A DNA stretch of 51,908 nt, taken from the NCBI RefSeq assembly GCF_004104015.1, contig NZ_RYFV01000024.1, forward strand, positions 1-51,908, given 5' to 3'. Below the pieces are notes generated by a model, which made no database searches, was not told where the DNA came from, and saw only the letters and a list, made by a program, of their open reading frames with translations. Below are positions 44,381 through 51,908 of the stretch, in pieces; within the stretch, counting starts at the first letter, position 1, and the number at the start of each line of letters is the position of its first letter. The position numbers and the translations under genes were made by a program. The stretch is from Actinomyces oricola (GTDB lineage Bacteria > Actinomycetota > Actinomycetes > Actinomycetales > Actinomycetaceae).

Positions 44381-44386
44381 TATACT
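44381..44386 (+). promoter_or_regulatory. -10 element TATACT
   Basis: Near-consensus -10 about 210 bp before the flavoprotein gene at 44596; it would produce a long leader or a separate short transcript. Confidence 0.45.
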
Positions 44387-44595
44387 CGACGAACGCCGTC
44401 GGGCCCGGTCGGCGCGGAACATTAACGCCTTCAGCATTTCACCATCACAGGATGGCGACACCGTCCTGCCGGGGCCTGGGGCGGACGGCGACGGGTCTTT
44501 AATGTCATGCTGACCTTCATGATGAGGCGCCTGCTCGACACGAGCCGCCGACGCACCCTCAGCCCCGCACGACTCCTCACGATCGGAGGCCAGCC

Positions 44596-45183
44596 ATGAC
44601 CCGCCCCCACACACTCATCATCTACGCCCACCCATCCCCCGGCTCCTTCAATCACGCCGTGCTGCAAGCGGTCACTGACTCTTTGGACCGCAAGTCCCGG
44701 CCCTACGACGTCATTGACCTCTACGCCGACGGCTTCGACCCGCGCTACACCCCGGAGGAGTTGGCCCTATTCCACGAGGGCGGCACGCTCGACACGCTGG
44801 TCACCCGCTACCAGGATCTGCTCGACACCGCCACGCGCCTCATCATTATCGCCCCCGTGTGGTGGTCCGGCGCGCCGTCCATCCTCAACGGTTTTGTGGA
44901 GAAGGTGATGAAGCAGGGTTGGGCTTATAAGATCACTGTCAGGGGCGTGCGCGGCAAGTTGGGACATATTCGCGAGGTCCTGTACCTGTCAACCTCGACA
45001 TCTCCCACCCGGCACCTGCGTCGACGCTGCGGGAACGCCATTGAAAAGGTCTTCCTGGGCACCACCCTGCGCCAGCTCGGCATACGCAGGCGCCGTTGGG
45101 TGAACTTCGGGAAGGTCGACAAGGGCGGCAAGCGCCGTCACAACAAGCACCTGAAGAGGGTCGCCCGCCTCGCCCGCCCCTGA
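44596..45183 (+). CDS. NAD(P)H-dependent flavodoxin-fold oxidoreductase
   Basis: A 195-residue protein of the NAD(P)H dehydrogenase (quinone)/MdaB-KefF family, FMN- or FAD-dependent two-electron reductases of quinones. The start LIIYAHPSPGSFNHAVLQ is the flavin phosphate loop; PVWWSGAPSILNGFVEKV is the conserved mid motif and GWAYK follows. The C-terminus is strongly basic (RRRRWVNFGKVDKGGKRRHNK). GGAGG precedes the ATG. The long palindrome lies 32 bp after the stop. Confidence 0.87.
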   Translation: MTRPHTLIIYAHPSPGSFNHAVLQAVTDSLDRKSRPYDVIDLYADGFDPRYTPEELALFHEGGTLDTLVTRYQDLLDTATRLIIIAPVWWSGAPSILNGFVEKVMKQGWAYKITVRGVRGKLGHIREVLYLSTSTSPTRHLRRRCGNAIEKVFLGTTLRQLGIRRRRWVNFGKVDKGGKRRHNKHLKRVARLARP

Positions 45184-45214
45184 CACGCCGACGACGGCGC
45201 CCATCCCCGCCCCT

Positions 45215-45288
45215 CCTCCTCTCCAACGAAATCCTCACCGCACAACGTCCATGGACGTTGTGCGGTGAGGATTTCGTTGGAGAGGAGG
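45215..45288. terminator. 74-bp perfect palindrome (copy 2 of the repeated element)
   Basis: Two 37-bp halves are exactly complementary with the centre at 45251/45252 (centre GTCCATGGAC). It lies between convergent genes and shares its arm core (CCAACGAAATCCTCAC then GCACAAC) with the element at 38870-38927. The single differing arm base is compensated on the other arm. Confidence 0.88.
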
Positions 45289-45329
45289 GTTGGAGGGGAG
45301 GGTTGGAGGGAGGCTCGTCGGCCGAGCGC

Positions 45330-46199
45330 CTACAGACTCACCTGACGGGAGACGATCCCGGCCTTGGCACGGCGCGCGGCGGCGTCCAGAGGGGCCGTCT
45401 GCGCCAGGGCGGCATCCAGCCGCTCCTCCATGGCCTGCAGCGGGCCGCTGAGCTCCTCGGCCTCAGTGCCGGGCACCAGCTCCCACACGGGGATGGCCAG
45501 GCCGCAGGCGCGGAAGGCCCCGATGAATCGGGCGCCCTCCTCCAGGTCGGATTCCCGGGCGGCGTGAACACGGGCCAGGGCGTCGAAGAAGTCGTCCTCG
45601 TCCTCGCCACGCACCCAGCGCACGTACTCCTTGCCGTTCATACGGCACCAGTAGGCGTGCTCGACCCCCGGCACGGGACGCGTAGGAACGATCTCGCCCT
45701 TGGTATCCTCAATGGCCTTGCGGGCCTCGGGGTCCTGCGCCCGCTGGGCGTCGAGCCAGAAGTCGAAGGAGTCGCGCACATTGACCTCGGGGACCACCGA
45801 CGGGTCAAGAATGTCCTGGAGGCGGGGGCCGGGCTCGGGCAGGCCGTCCTTGACCAGGCCGGCGGCGTCGGGAAGCTCCAGGGCGGACAGGAGCGCAGCA
45901 GCCACATCACGGGAGGCGTCCCCGGAGTGCATGGTGGTCTGCAGGGCCACCAGCACCTCGCCGTCGGCACGCCTCATGCCCTGAGCGAGGTCGGGCAGGA
46001 GAGTGACAATCTGGACCTCGCGCCCGCCGCGGTCCTGAGTGAGACGGGCAGTGGCGGTGGCTGCGGGGATAATCTGCGTCATTGCCACCAGGCCCCGCTC
46101 GTTGGGGAGGCCTTCGAAGGGGCGGGCGACGAACTCGATCCTCTGCCTCTTGACCCGGGTCGTCGTCTTGCGGCGCGCCTGGCGCTTCTTCTTCGACAT
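45330..46199 (-). CDS. DUF5926-like family protein
   Basis: A 289-residue actinobacterial protein that I associate with DUF5926. It starts with a strongly basic tail (MSKKKRQARRKTTTRVKRQ), then FVARPFEGLPNERGLVAMTQIIPAATATA, which is the recognisable conserved block, and contains RDSFDFWLD and VPGVEHAYWCRM with a Cys. It is soluble and probably nucleic-acid associated judging by the basic N-terminus; no function is established. Monocistronic, converging on the flavoprotein gene. Confidence 0.75.
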   Translation of the reverse strand: MSKKKRQARRKTTTRVKRQRIEFVARPFEGLPNERGLVAMTQIIPAATATARLTQDRGGREVQIVTLLPDLAQGMRRADGEVLVALQTTMHSGDASRDVAAALLSALELPDAAGLVKDGLPEPGPRLQDILDPSVVPEVNVRDSFDFWLDAQRAQDPEARKAIEDTKGEIVPTRPVPGVEHAYWCRMNGKEYVRWVRGEDEDDFFDALARVHAARESDLEEGARFIGAFRACGLAIPVWELVPGTEAEELSGPLQAMEERLDAALAQTAPLDAAARRAKAGIVSRQVSL

Positions 46200-46330
46200 G
46201 CCGGTCAGCCTACCGGCGACGTCGGGCGCCCAGGAGCAGGGCCCGCCTCCCCAGCGCGGCCGACCCGGAGCCGCCCCGCCGCGGTTCGACCCCCGGGCCG
46301 CACGCCCCCTCAGGGGCGCACGGCAACCCC

Positions 46331-46726
46331 TCAGGGCCGCACGGCAATGGCCTCAATCTCAACCTCAGCGCCCAGGGGCAGGGCGGCCACGCCAAAAGCA
46401 GCGCGCGCAGGAAGCACTCCACCGGTGAAGAAACGGGCGTAGACCTCGTTGACGGCGGCGAAGTCGGCAATGTCCGCCAACAGCACCGTGGTCTTGACGA
46501 CGTCGTCCATGCCCAGGCCCGCCTCAGCCAGGATGGCCCCGACATTGGTCAGGGCCTGCTCGGCTTGGGCCTGGACGCCGCCGTCGACGAGCGCCCCGGT
46601 GGCGGGATCCAACGCCACCTGCCCGGAGACGAAGACGAGGGAGCCCGAGCCCTCCCCGGTGCTGACGCCCTGGGAGTAGGGGCCGACGGCGGCAGGAGCA
46701 TGAGCGGTACGAATGGCGGTGGGCAT
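46331..46726 (-). CDS. ridA: RidA-family (reactive intermediate deaminase) protein
   Basis: A 131-residue Rid protein that hydrolyses reactive enamine/imine intermediates from PLP enzymes. Conserved blocks are VGPYSQGV, FVSGQVALDP, QAEQALTNVGAILAEAGL, VVKTTVLLADIADFAAVNEVY and the substrate-binding Arg in LPARAAFGVAALPLGAEVEIEAIA. AAGGAG lies 6 nt before the ATG at 46726, preferred over an ORF start 5 codons upstream that overlaps it. It lies 130 bp upstream of the DUF5926-like gene in the same direction. Confidence 0.92.
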   Translation of the reverse strand: MPTAIRTAHAPAAVGPYSQGVSTGEGSGSLVFVSGQVALDPATGALVDGGVQAQAEQALTNVGAILAEAGLGMDDVVKTTVLLADIADFAAVNEVYARFFTGGVLPARAAFGVAALPLGAEVEIEAIAVRP

Positions 46727-47145
46727 GTGCGACTCCTTCACGGTTGAACCGACTGTTGCGACCCGGCCAGACTAGAGCCCGCCGGGCCCGCGGCGCGCTC
46801 GCGCCTGCGGCACGGGGAGGCGGCGCCACCATGTTGTTGCGGAACGTCTCACTGTGCGCTCGCGCCTGCGGCACGGGGAGGCGGCCGCGGCCGGCACCGG
46901 CAACAGGCCCGCAGTCGCCGCCCGGGGCGCCCCACCGGCTGAACCGCTCGCCGTCTTGCTGCGCGGCGGGCGCAGCGGGCCGAGCCGCAACAAGGGCGGC
47001 GGACCAACGTCCTAGCCGTGGCCCTGGAGAATTCGGCAGAAAGTCGGCTCTGAACCGGAGAAGTGCGGTCCGCAAGGGACAACATTCGTGTTTCGCTCAG
47101 CGGAATACGACCCCGAGGGGCAGTGGTGCATGACACACTGCCCTC
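46727..47145. other. Intergenic region with a 30-bp direct repeat
   Basis: About 420 bp between the divergent ridA and pgm genes. It holds the direct repeat at 46795 and 46856 and otherwise no supported gene. The TGACACACT stretch just before pgm may contain its -10. Confidence 0.5.
46795..46885. repeat. 30-bp direct repeat pair, 61 bp apart
   Basis: Identical units at 46795-46824 and 46856-46885 separated by a 31-bp spacer containing TTGTTGCGGAACG. The shape is CRISPR-like in size, but only two copies exist and no cas gene is present. Confidence 0.85.
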
Positions 47146-48828
47146 ATGCACGCACGCGCAGGACTCCCAGCTCAGCCAGAGGACCTCATCGACGTCGACG
47201 AGGTCATTTCCGCCTACTACGACCTTGTCCCCGATCCGGCTATTGCGGCCCAGAAGGTGGTGTTCGGGACCTCCGGGCACCGCGGCGCCTCCTTGGACAC
47301 GGCCTTCAACGAGGCCCACATCGTGGCCACGACAGCAGCCATTGTCGAGTACCGCCGCGCCCAGGGCACTGACGGCGTCCTCTACATCGGCCGCGACACC
47401 CACGCCCTGTCCGAGCCGGCTTGGCGCACCGCCATCGAGGTGCTTGTCGGCGCCGGGGTCCCCACAGCAGTCGACGCCCGCGGCTCCTACACCCCCACGC
47501 CGGCGGTGTCTCACTCGATTCTTCTGGCCAACGGCGCCAAGACCCCTGAGGGTGTGCGTACCACCGGGAAGGGCCTGGCTGACGGCATTGTGGTCACCCC
47601 GTCCCACAACCCGCCCCGCGACGGCGGTTTCAAGTACAACCCGCCGCACGGCGGCCCGGCCGGTTCGGACGCCACCGGCTGGATCGCCAACCGCGCCAAT
47701 GAGCTGCTGGCCGGGGAATGGAGGAACATCCCCCGCGTCCCCATCGCCGAAGCCCTCGACGGCCCCCTGGTCATTAAGCACGACTACCTTGAGACCTACA
47801 TCTCCGACCTGGAGAACGTCGTGGACATGGAGGCCATCCGCAAGGCCGGCGTGCGCATTGGCGCCGACCCGCTGGGCGGGGCCTCAGTGGACTACTGGGG
47901 GGCCATTGGCGAGCGGTACGGCCTGGAGCTGACTGTCGTCAACCCCAAGGTCGACCCGGCCTGGTCCTTCATGACCCTGGACTGGGACGGCAAGATCCGC
48001 ATGGACTGCTCCTCGCCCAACGCCATGGCCTCCCTGCGCGAGAAGATGACCCCTGACGCCAGTGGCAAGACCCCCTACGACGTCGCCACGGGCAACGACG
48101 CCGACTCCGACCGGCACGGCATTGTCACCCCCGACGGCGGGCTCATGAACCCCAACCACTTCCTGGCGGTGGCCATTGAGTACCTGTTCACCCACCGTCC
48201 CGGCTGGGGCGAGGACTGCGCCGTGGGCAAGACCCTGGTCTCCTCCAGCCTCATTGACCGCGTCGTCGCCGCCATGGGCCGCCGCCTGGTCGAGGTCCCC
48301 GTGGGCTTCAAGCACTTCGTGCCCGGTCTGCTGGACGGTTCGGTCGGCTTCGGCGGCGAGGAGAGCGCCGGCGCCTCCTTCCTGCGCAAGGACGGCACCG
48401 TGTGGACCACGGACAAGGACGGCATTATTCTGGCGCTCCTGGCCTCCGAGATCATTGCCGTGACCGGCAAGTCGCCGTCGGCCCTGCACGAGGAGCAGGT
48501 CAAGCGCTTCGGCGCCAGCGCCTACGCCCGCATTGACGCCGCCGCCACCAAGGCGGAGAAGGCCAAGCTTGCGGCCCTGGCCCCCGAGGACGTGACCGCC
48601 ACCGAACTCGCCGGCGAGGAGATTAAGGAGCGCCTGGTGCGCGCCCCCGGCAATGACGCTCCGGTTGGCGGCCTCAAGGTCACCACCGAGGACGCCTGGT
48701 TCGCGGCCCGCCCCTCGGGCACTGAGGACGTCTACAAGATCTACGCCGAGTCCTTCAAGGGCGCCGAGCACCTGGCACTGGTCCAGGAGGAGGCCAAGAA
48801 GGTCGTCGCCGCCGCCCTCGGCAGCTGA
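47146..48828 (+). CDS. pgm: Phosphoglucomutase, alpha-D-glucose-phosphate specific
   Basis: A 560-residue enzyme interconverting glucose-1-phosphate and glucose-6-phosphate. Motifs: VVFGTSGHRGASLD at the phosphoglycerate-fold start, the phospho-serine loop in VVTPSHNPPRDGGFKYNPP, the metal loop GNDADSDRHGIV, the sugar loop GGEESAGASF and the phosphate loop ARPSGTEDVYKIYAESF. Length and order match the Pgm type of E. coli. It links the sugar released by region 2 to glycogen, trehalose or cell-wall precursors. No strong Shine-Dalgarno; the message may be leaderless. Confidence 0.95.
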   Translation: MHARAGLPAQPEDLIDVDEVISAYYDLVPDPAIAAQKVVFGTSGHRGASLDTAFNEAHIVATTAAIVEYRRAQGTDGVLYIGRDTHALSEPAWRTAIEVLVGAGVPTAVDARGSYTPTPAVSHSILLANGAKTPEGVRTTGKGLADGIVVTPSHNPPRDGGFKYNPPHGGPAGSDATGWIANRANELLAGEWRNIPRVPIAEALDGPLVIKHDYLETYISDLENVVDMEAIRKAGVRIGADPLGGASVDYWGAIGERYGLELTVVNPKVDPAWSFMTLDWDGKIRMDCSSPNAMASLREKMTPDASGKTPYDVATGNDADSDRHGIVTPDGGLMNPNHFLAVAIEYLFTHRPGWGEDCAVGKTLVSSSLIDRVVAAMGRRLVEVPVGFKHFVPGLLDGSVGFGGEESAGASFLRKDGTVWTTDKDGIILALLASEIIAVTGKSPSALHEEQVKRFGASAYARIDAAATKAEKAKLAALAPEDVTATELAGEEIKERLVRAPGNDAPVGGLKVTTEDAWFAARPSGTEDVYKIYAESFKGAEHLALVQEEAKKVVAAALGS

Positions 48829-48973
48829 CCCCATGCAACTGGTGAGGGGTGTGCGACCTCCACTCCTCAGCAGCTGACCTCGGCGCGGCTGCCGCGGGGC
48901 GTGCCACCTAGCCCCGCGACGGCCGGCCGTGGCCCGTGGCGGCAACCTGTCCACCCAGGTCGCCTGCCCGGCG

Positions 48974-49008
48974 TTGCCCCCGGGTCCGCACTGCGGATCC
49001 GGGGGCAA
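48974..49008. terminator. GC-rich hairpin, probable terminator of pgm
   Basis: TTGCCCCCGG and CCGGGGGCAA arms plus an inner TCCGC/GCGGA stem with one G-T mismatch, 145 bp past the pgm stop and upstream of the YwiC-like promoter. Confidence 0.6.
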
Positions 49009-49070
49009 TGTGTATCGTCGACGCGGCTGCGCCCCCCGCCTCTGCCCGGCGCGGGAGCGCCCGGCCCGAC

Positions 49071-49076
49071 TAGGCT
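49071..49076 (+). promoter_or_regulatory. -10 element TAGGCT, leaderless start
   Basis: Ends 7 nt before the GTG at 49084. Confidence 0.55.
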
Positions 49077-49083
49077 GACCAAT

Positions 49084-50217
49084 GTGAGTCAATCCCGTCC
49101 ATCCCGCCCCTCCGACCGCAACGTCGAGCACATCCGCGCCGAGGAACCGGCCACCTCGGCGGGCCCGGATGACTCCGGTGAAGCCGCCCCCACCGACTCC
49201 GACACCGGCCGGGAGGGGGCGACGCCGGACAGCAGGTCGGACCCGGCCACCGGCGCCGGCCGGCAGGGCGCCATCCCCTCCCAGCAGTCCCGTCCCGGAC
49301 CCGAGGACGACATTATGCTCGCCACCGGCCGCAAACGGGCGGCGCCCCAACCCACCCAGGAGCAGATTCGTCGCCAGCCCGGGCGGCGCGCCTGGGTGCC
49401 CAACCAGCACGGCGCCTGGTCAATGCTGGTGCTGCCGCCCATGGTCGGCTGGGTGGTGGGCGGCTTCAGCTGGGTGAACCTGTTGTTCCTGCCCGCCTGG
49501 TGGGGCGCCTACCTCGCCTACTGGGCGTGGTCGCAGTGGTTGCGCACCCGCAGCGCCCGCAAGCGGGCGGTCCTGCTGCTGCCACTGGGCATGTACTCGG
49601 CGGGGACGGCGGCACTGGGGCTGATCACGGTGCTGGTGGCCCCCTACCTGCTGCAGTGGGCCGTGCCGCTGGCGCCTCTCCTCGCCATTGCCGCGCACCA
49701 GGTGTGGCGGGGCAAGGAGCGCTCCCTGGCCTCAGGTCTGGCCACGACGGCGGCCGCGAGCCTCATGTCGGCCGTCACCTACTCCCTGGCCGTCGGCGGT
49801 GCGGGCGGATTCCTGGGCCTGGGCGATGCGCAGGGCCTGCCCGGTGCGAGCCCGAACGGGGAGTTGAGCGGCTGGCCGTGGATGTGGCTGGTCACCGCCC
49901 TGACGGCCGCCTACTTCTGCGGGACGGTCCCCTACATTAAGTCAATGATCCGCGAGCGCTTCAACTACAGGCTGCTGGCGGGGACGGTGGCGGTGCACGC
50001 CGCGGTGGCGGGGGCGAGCCTGTGGTTGGCCTCGTCCGGGCTGCTGCCCTGGCCGCATGCGGTGCTGTGGGTGCTGCTGGCGGTGCGCTCCTGCGCCATG
50101 CCCATCTGGCAGTGGCGCCTGGTGCGCGCCCGCAGCCGGCCCTTGCGCCCGGGGACCATGGGGGTCCTTGAGATCGTGTTCTGCCTGGCCTTCCTCATTA
50201 CCATCGCCCCCCACTAG
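49084..50217 (+). CDS. YwiC-like membrane protein
   Basis: A 377-residue protein. Residues 1-100 are a hydrophilic Ser/Pro/Asp/Arg-rich tail. The rest holds about eight membrane segments, starting with WVPNQHGAWSMLVLPPMVG, the hallmark of YwiC-like proteins (NQHGAW), and including YFCGTVPYIKSMIRER in the middle. The family is of unknown function and is sometimes linked to nitrate-respiration loci, which are not visible here. The GTG is set by the leaderless promoter; an open frame extends upstream but is not protein-like. Confidence 0.85.
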   Translation: MSQSRPSRPSDRNVEHIRAEEPATSAGPDDSGEAAPTDSDTGREGATPDSRSDPATGAGRQGAIPSQQSRPGPEDDIMLATGRKRAAPQPTQEQIRRQPGRRAWVPNQHGAWSMLVLPPMVGWVVGGFSWVNLLFLPAWWGAYLAYWAWSQWLRTRSARKRAVLLLPLGMYSAGTAALGLITVLVAPYLLQWAVPLAPLLAIAAHQVWRGKERSLASGLATTAAASLMSAVTYSLAVGGAGGFLGLGDAQGLPGASPNGELSGWPWMWLVTALTAAYFCGTVPYIKSMIRERFNYRLLAGTVAVHAAVAGASLWLASSGLLPWPHAVLWVLLAVRSCAMPIWQWRLVRARSRPLRPGTMGVLEIVFCLAFLITIAPH

Positions 50218-50221
50218 GCGC

Positions 50222-51310
50222 CTAGGATTCGCGGACCCCCGACCAGGCGGCTGCGGCGGCGATGACCCGGTTGTTCTCCTCCCGGGTGCCGATCGAGATG
50301 CGCACGCCCTCCCCGGCGAAGGGCCGCACCAGGATGCCGGCGGCATTGAAGTGGGCGGCCAGGGCCAGGGCCTGCTCGCCGACGCCCAGCCAGAAGAAGT
50401 TGCCCTGAGCGTCGGGAACCTCCCAGCCCTGGGCTCGCAGCGTCGTCGTCACTCGGTCGCGTTCGGAGACGACGACGGCGCAGCGCCGCGCCGTCTCGGC
50501 CAGGGCCTGCGGTTCCAGGGCGGCCAGCGCGGCGGCCTGGGCGGGCAGGCTGACGCCGAAGGGGGTGGCCACCGCACGGATGGCGCCGAGGACTCCCGGT
50601 TCCCCCACGAGATAACCCACCCGCATGCCGGCCAGGGCGTGGGCCTTGGAGAAGGTGCGGGAAACCACCAGATTGGGGTGCTCGCCCAGCAGGTCCAAGG
50701 CGCTGGAGACGGCCGCGTCAGTGACGAAGTCCAGGTAGGCCTCGTCGACGAGCAGCAGCACCTCGGGCGGGACGCCGTCGGCCAGGGCCTTGAGCTCGTG
50801 GGCCCTCAGGGCGGGTCCGGTGGGATTGTTGGGGGTGCAGGCCATGACCGCACGGGTGCGCGGGGTGATGGCGGAGAGCATGGCGGGCACGTCGTGGCGG
50901 CCCTGTGGCGTCAGCGGCACGGTGATGGCGTTGGCCCCGGCCACGGCCACGCAGATGGGGTAGGCCTCGAAGGAGCGCCAGGGCATGACCACGTTGTCGC
51001 CCTCATTGCACACGGCGTCCAGAGCGTGCTGGATGAGGGCCACCGAGCCGCCCCCGACGACGACCTGCTCGGCGCCGACCCCGTAATGCTGGGCGAGCGC
51101 GGCGAGGAGGCTCTCCCCGGTCATCTCGGGGTAGCGGTTGACGCCGGCGGCCGCTTGGGCAATAGCGCGCGCCACCGGCTCCTGGGTGGGCCAGGGCAGT
51201 TCATTGCTGGAAAGCTTGGCGACCTGCTCGGTGCCGGGGCGGGCCCCGGGCACATAGGCGGGCAGGGTCTGGACGGCGTGGCGGATACGGACGGTGCTGC
51301 CGGTGCTCAT
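50222..51310 (-). CDS. hisC: Histidinol-phosphate aminotransferase-type aminotransferase
   Basis: A 362-residue PLP enzyme of class I/II fold. Motifs: SSNELPWP near the N-terminus, NRYPEMTGESLLAALA, VGGGSVALIQ, ACTPNNPTGP, LLVDEAYLDF and the PLP-binding Lys in SRTFSKAHALAGMRVGY; the C-terminal Arg is in GVRISIGTREEN. HisC-type enzymes transaminate histidinol phosphate, but related members act on aromatic amino acids (phenylalanine aminotransferase), and no other his gene is nearby, so the symbol is tentative. The ATG at 51310 is 7 nt from a CAGGAT; an ATG 3 codons earlier is possible. Confidence 0.85.
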   Translation of the reverse strand: MSTGSTVRIRHAVQTLPAYVPGARPGTEQVAKLSSNELPWPTQEPVARAIAQAAAGVNRYPEMTGESLLAALAQHYGVGAEQVVVGGGSVALIQHALDAVCNEGDNVVMPWRSFEAYPICVAVAGANAITVPLTPQGRHDVPAMLSAITPRTRAVMACTPNNPTGPALRAHELKALADGVPPEVLLLVDEAYLDFVTDAAVSSALDLLGEHPNLVVSRTFSKAHALAGMRVGYLVGEPGVLGAIRAVATPFGVSLPAQAAALAALEPQALAETARRCAVVVSERDRVTTTLRAQGWEVPDAQGNFFWLGVGEQALALAAHFNAAGILVRPFAGEGVRISIGTREENNRVIAAAAAWSGVRES

Positions 51311-51317
51311 GGCCCTC

Positions 51318-51350
51318 ATCCTGGCACCTCTCAGGTTCTCCGGGCAGGAT
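51318..51350. promoter_or_regulatory. Compact divergent promoter, two CAGGAT -10-like hexamers
   Basis: CAGGAT on the minus strand (51318-51323) lies 7 nt before the hisC-type ATG, and CAGGAT on the plus strand (51345-51350) lies 7 nt before the ATG at 51358. Two leaderless starts are thus mirrored within 47 bp. Confidence 0.4.
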
Positions 51351-51357
51351 GCGTCTT

Positions 51358-51765
51358 ATGGAACTCGTTGTTCGATGCCTGGGGAACGCGGCCGGTCTGT
51401 GGCTGGCGACCCGTGTCCTGTCCGGCCTGAGCGTGCCCGGGGAGGGCACGGCCGCCCACCTGTGGATTAATCTCATTGTGCTGGGGACAGTGCTGGCCGT
51501 GGTGAACACCCTGGTCAAGCCGGTGGCCAAGATCGTGGCCTTCCCCGTCTACGTACTGACGTTCGGGCTGTTCGCCCTGGTGGTCAATGGGGCGATGCTC
51601 ACCCTGGCCGGGTGGCTGACCGACCACCTGGATGCTCTTGGCGCCGGCGGCTCGGTGGCCCTGGGCCTGGAGGTGTCCTCGTTCGGTTCGGCCATTGCCG
51701 GCTCGGTGATCGTGTCAGTGGTCTCGGCAATCATTGTGTCGGTGTTCCGCCCCAAGGACAGTTAA
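51358..51765 (+). CDS. Phage-holin-4_2-family (DUF360-like) membrane protein
   Basis: A 135-residue protein with four membrane segments, matching the phage_holin_4_2 (YvlD-like) family: LWLATRVLSGLSV, then LINLIVLG..VNTLVKPVAKIVAFPVYVLTFGLFALVVNGAMLTLAGWL. Despite the name, most members are ordinary small bacterial membrane proteins. I prefer the ATG at 51358, 7 nt after a -10-like CAGGAT; the ATG at 51349 overlaps that hexamer. Confidence 0.83.
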   Translation: MELVVRCLGNAAGLWLATRVLSGLSVPGEGTAAHLWINLIVLGTVLAVVNTLVKPVAKIVAFPVYVLTFGLFALVVNGAMLTLAGWLTDHLDALGAGGSVALGLEVSSFGSAIAGSVIVSVVSAIIVSVFRPKDS

Positions 51766-51792
51766 AGGGCGAAAGGACAGTTATGGCCGGCT

Positions 51793-51908
51793 TTAAACAA
51801 GATCGTTGTCGGGCCGTATTGTTGGTAGGTGTTCGAAGTCGTAGTCGAAGGTGCGGCTGGTGATGTAGTCGGTGAACGCGGTGTAGGTCTGCTCGGGGGT
51901 GTCGTGTT
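51793..51908 (-). pseudogene. Probable transposase C-terminus, cut by the window edge
   Basis: A minus-strand frame enters from the right edge and reads HDTPEQTYTAFTDYITSRT and then FDYDFEHLPTIRP before a TAA at 51793-51795. It looks like the end of a transposase but I cannot name the family. The rest lies outside the window, so it may be intact; I cannot tell, and the pseudogene type is provisional. The sequence between it and the holin-like stop (51766-51792) is where an element end would be expected. Confidence 0.35.

Larger units (their letters stand above)
44203..44595. other. Intergenic region with terminator, GC repeats and promoter
   Basis: Begins with the terminator at 44218-44254, then several GCCGACCGC/CCGACCGCG tandem units (about 44315-44365), then a TATACT at 44381-44386. 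The following 200 nt contains GC-rich hairpin-forming sequence (CCGTCC with GGACGG near 44462-44490) and AT-richer parts, possibly a structured leader or a small RNA. No gene is supported. Confidence 0.5.

Noticed and set aside
46795-46885. CRISPR-like repeat-spacer-repeat
   Set aside because: Only two repeats, no array growth and no cas genes; similar pairs elsewhere have unrelated sequences.
47884-49410. 508-codon minus-strand open frame opposite pgm and the YwiC-like gene
   Set aside because: Composition typical of antisense high-GC DNA; both plus-strand genes have firm motifs.
51612-51863. Plus-strand ORF at the right edge
   Set aside because: Shadow of the holin-like gene running into the element end; Gly/Arg-rich with no recognisable domain.

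Overview
The window is high-GC DNA with short intergenic gaps, many 4-bp ATGA gene overlaps and many leaderless promoters. It carries actinobacterial families (MurT/GatD, actinobacterial-type HemQ, a DUF5926-like protein, a YwiC-like protein, two ROK regulators, antibiotic-exporter ABC pairs). This points to an Actinomycetales genome, most likely Actinomyces or another Actinomycetaceae; the exact taxon is inference. No rRNA, tRNA or CRISPR array was seen. Truncated insertion-sequence pieces sit at the left edge (IS3 and IS256 types), and a probable transposase end sits at the right edge.

Region 1 (1-2243) is IS debris around one hypothetical membrane protein. Region 2 (2244-13836) is the most interesting part: a two-transcription-unit catabolic island. 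The minus-strand unit runs MFS permease, C-glycoside deglycosidase beta-like subunit, C-glycoside deglycosidase alpha-like TIM barrel, beta-propeller lactonase-like protein. The plus-strand unit runs a sugar isomerase/epimerase TIM barrel and two Gfo/Idh/MocA dehydrogenases. Two ROK regulators and a FUSC-type exporter lie between them. Together they suggest import of a glycoside, 3-oxidation of its sugar, cleavage of the sugar-aglycone (possibly C-C) bond, processing of the 3-keto-sugar, and perhaps export of the aromatic aglycone.

Region 3 (13837-21283) is accessory DNA: a pRiA4b ORF-3-like protein, a decayed RloA/RloB pair, a repeat-bearing DUF4352-like surface protein, small unknown genes and a DUF4143 ATPase preceded by 22-bp repeats. 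Region 4 (21284-28423) holds a PAP2-diacylglycerol-kinase fusion, murT-gatD (lipid II amidation), a NUDIX hydrolase, dps, hemQ and a DUF1345 membrane protein.

Region 5 (28424-38930) holds a sulfurtransferase, a TetR-ABC exporter operon, a PspC protein, thioredoxin, a TetR-GNAT pair, a second DUF4143 ATPase with its own 22-bp repeat array, a membrane protein and a GNAT. Region 6 (38937-51765) holds lysC-asd behind a leader ORF, a second ABC exporter, a quinone-reductase-like flavoprotein, a DUF5926-like gene, ridA, pgm, a YwiC-like gene, a hisC-type aminotransferase and a holin-like membrane protein.

Unusual points are long Ala/Pro inserts in LysC and MurT, substituted catalytic residues in HemQ and in the PAP2 domain, two related long palindromes with a compensatory base-pair change, and a recurrent leaderless promoter layout.
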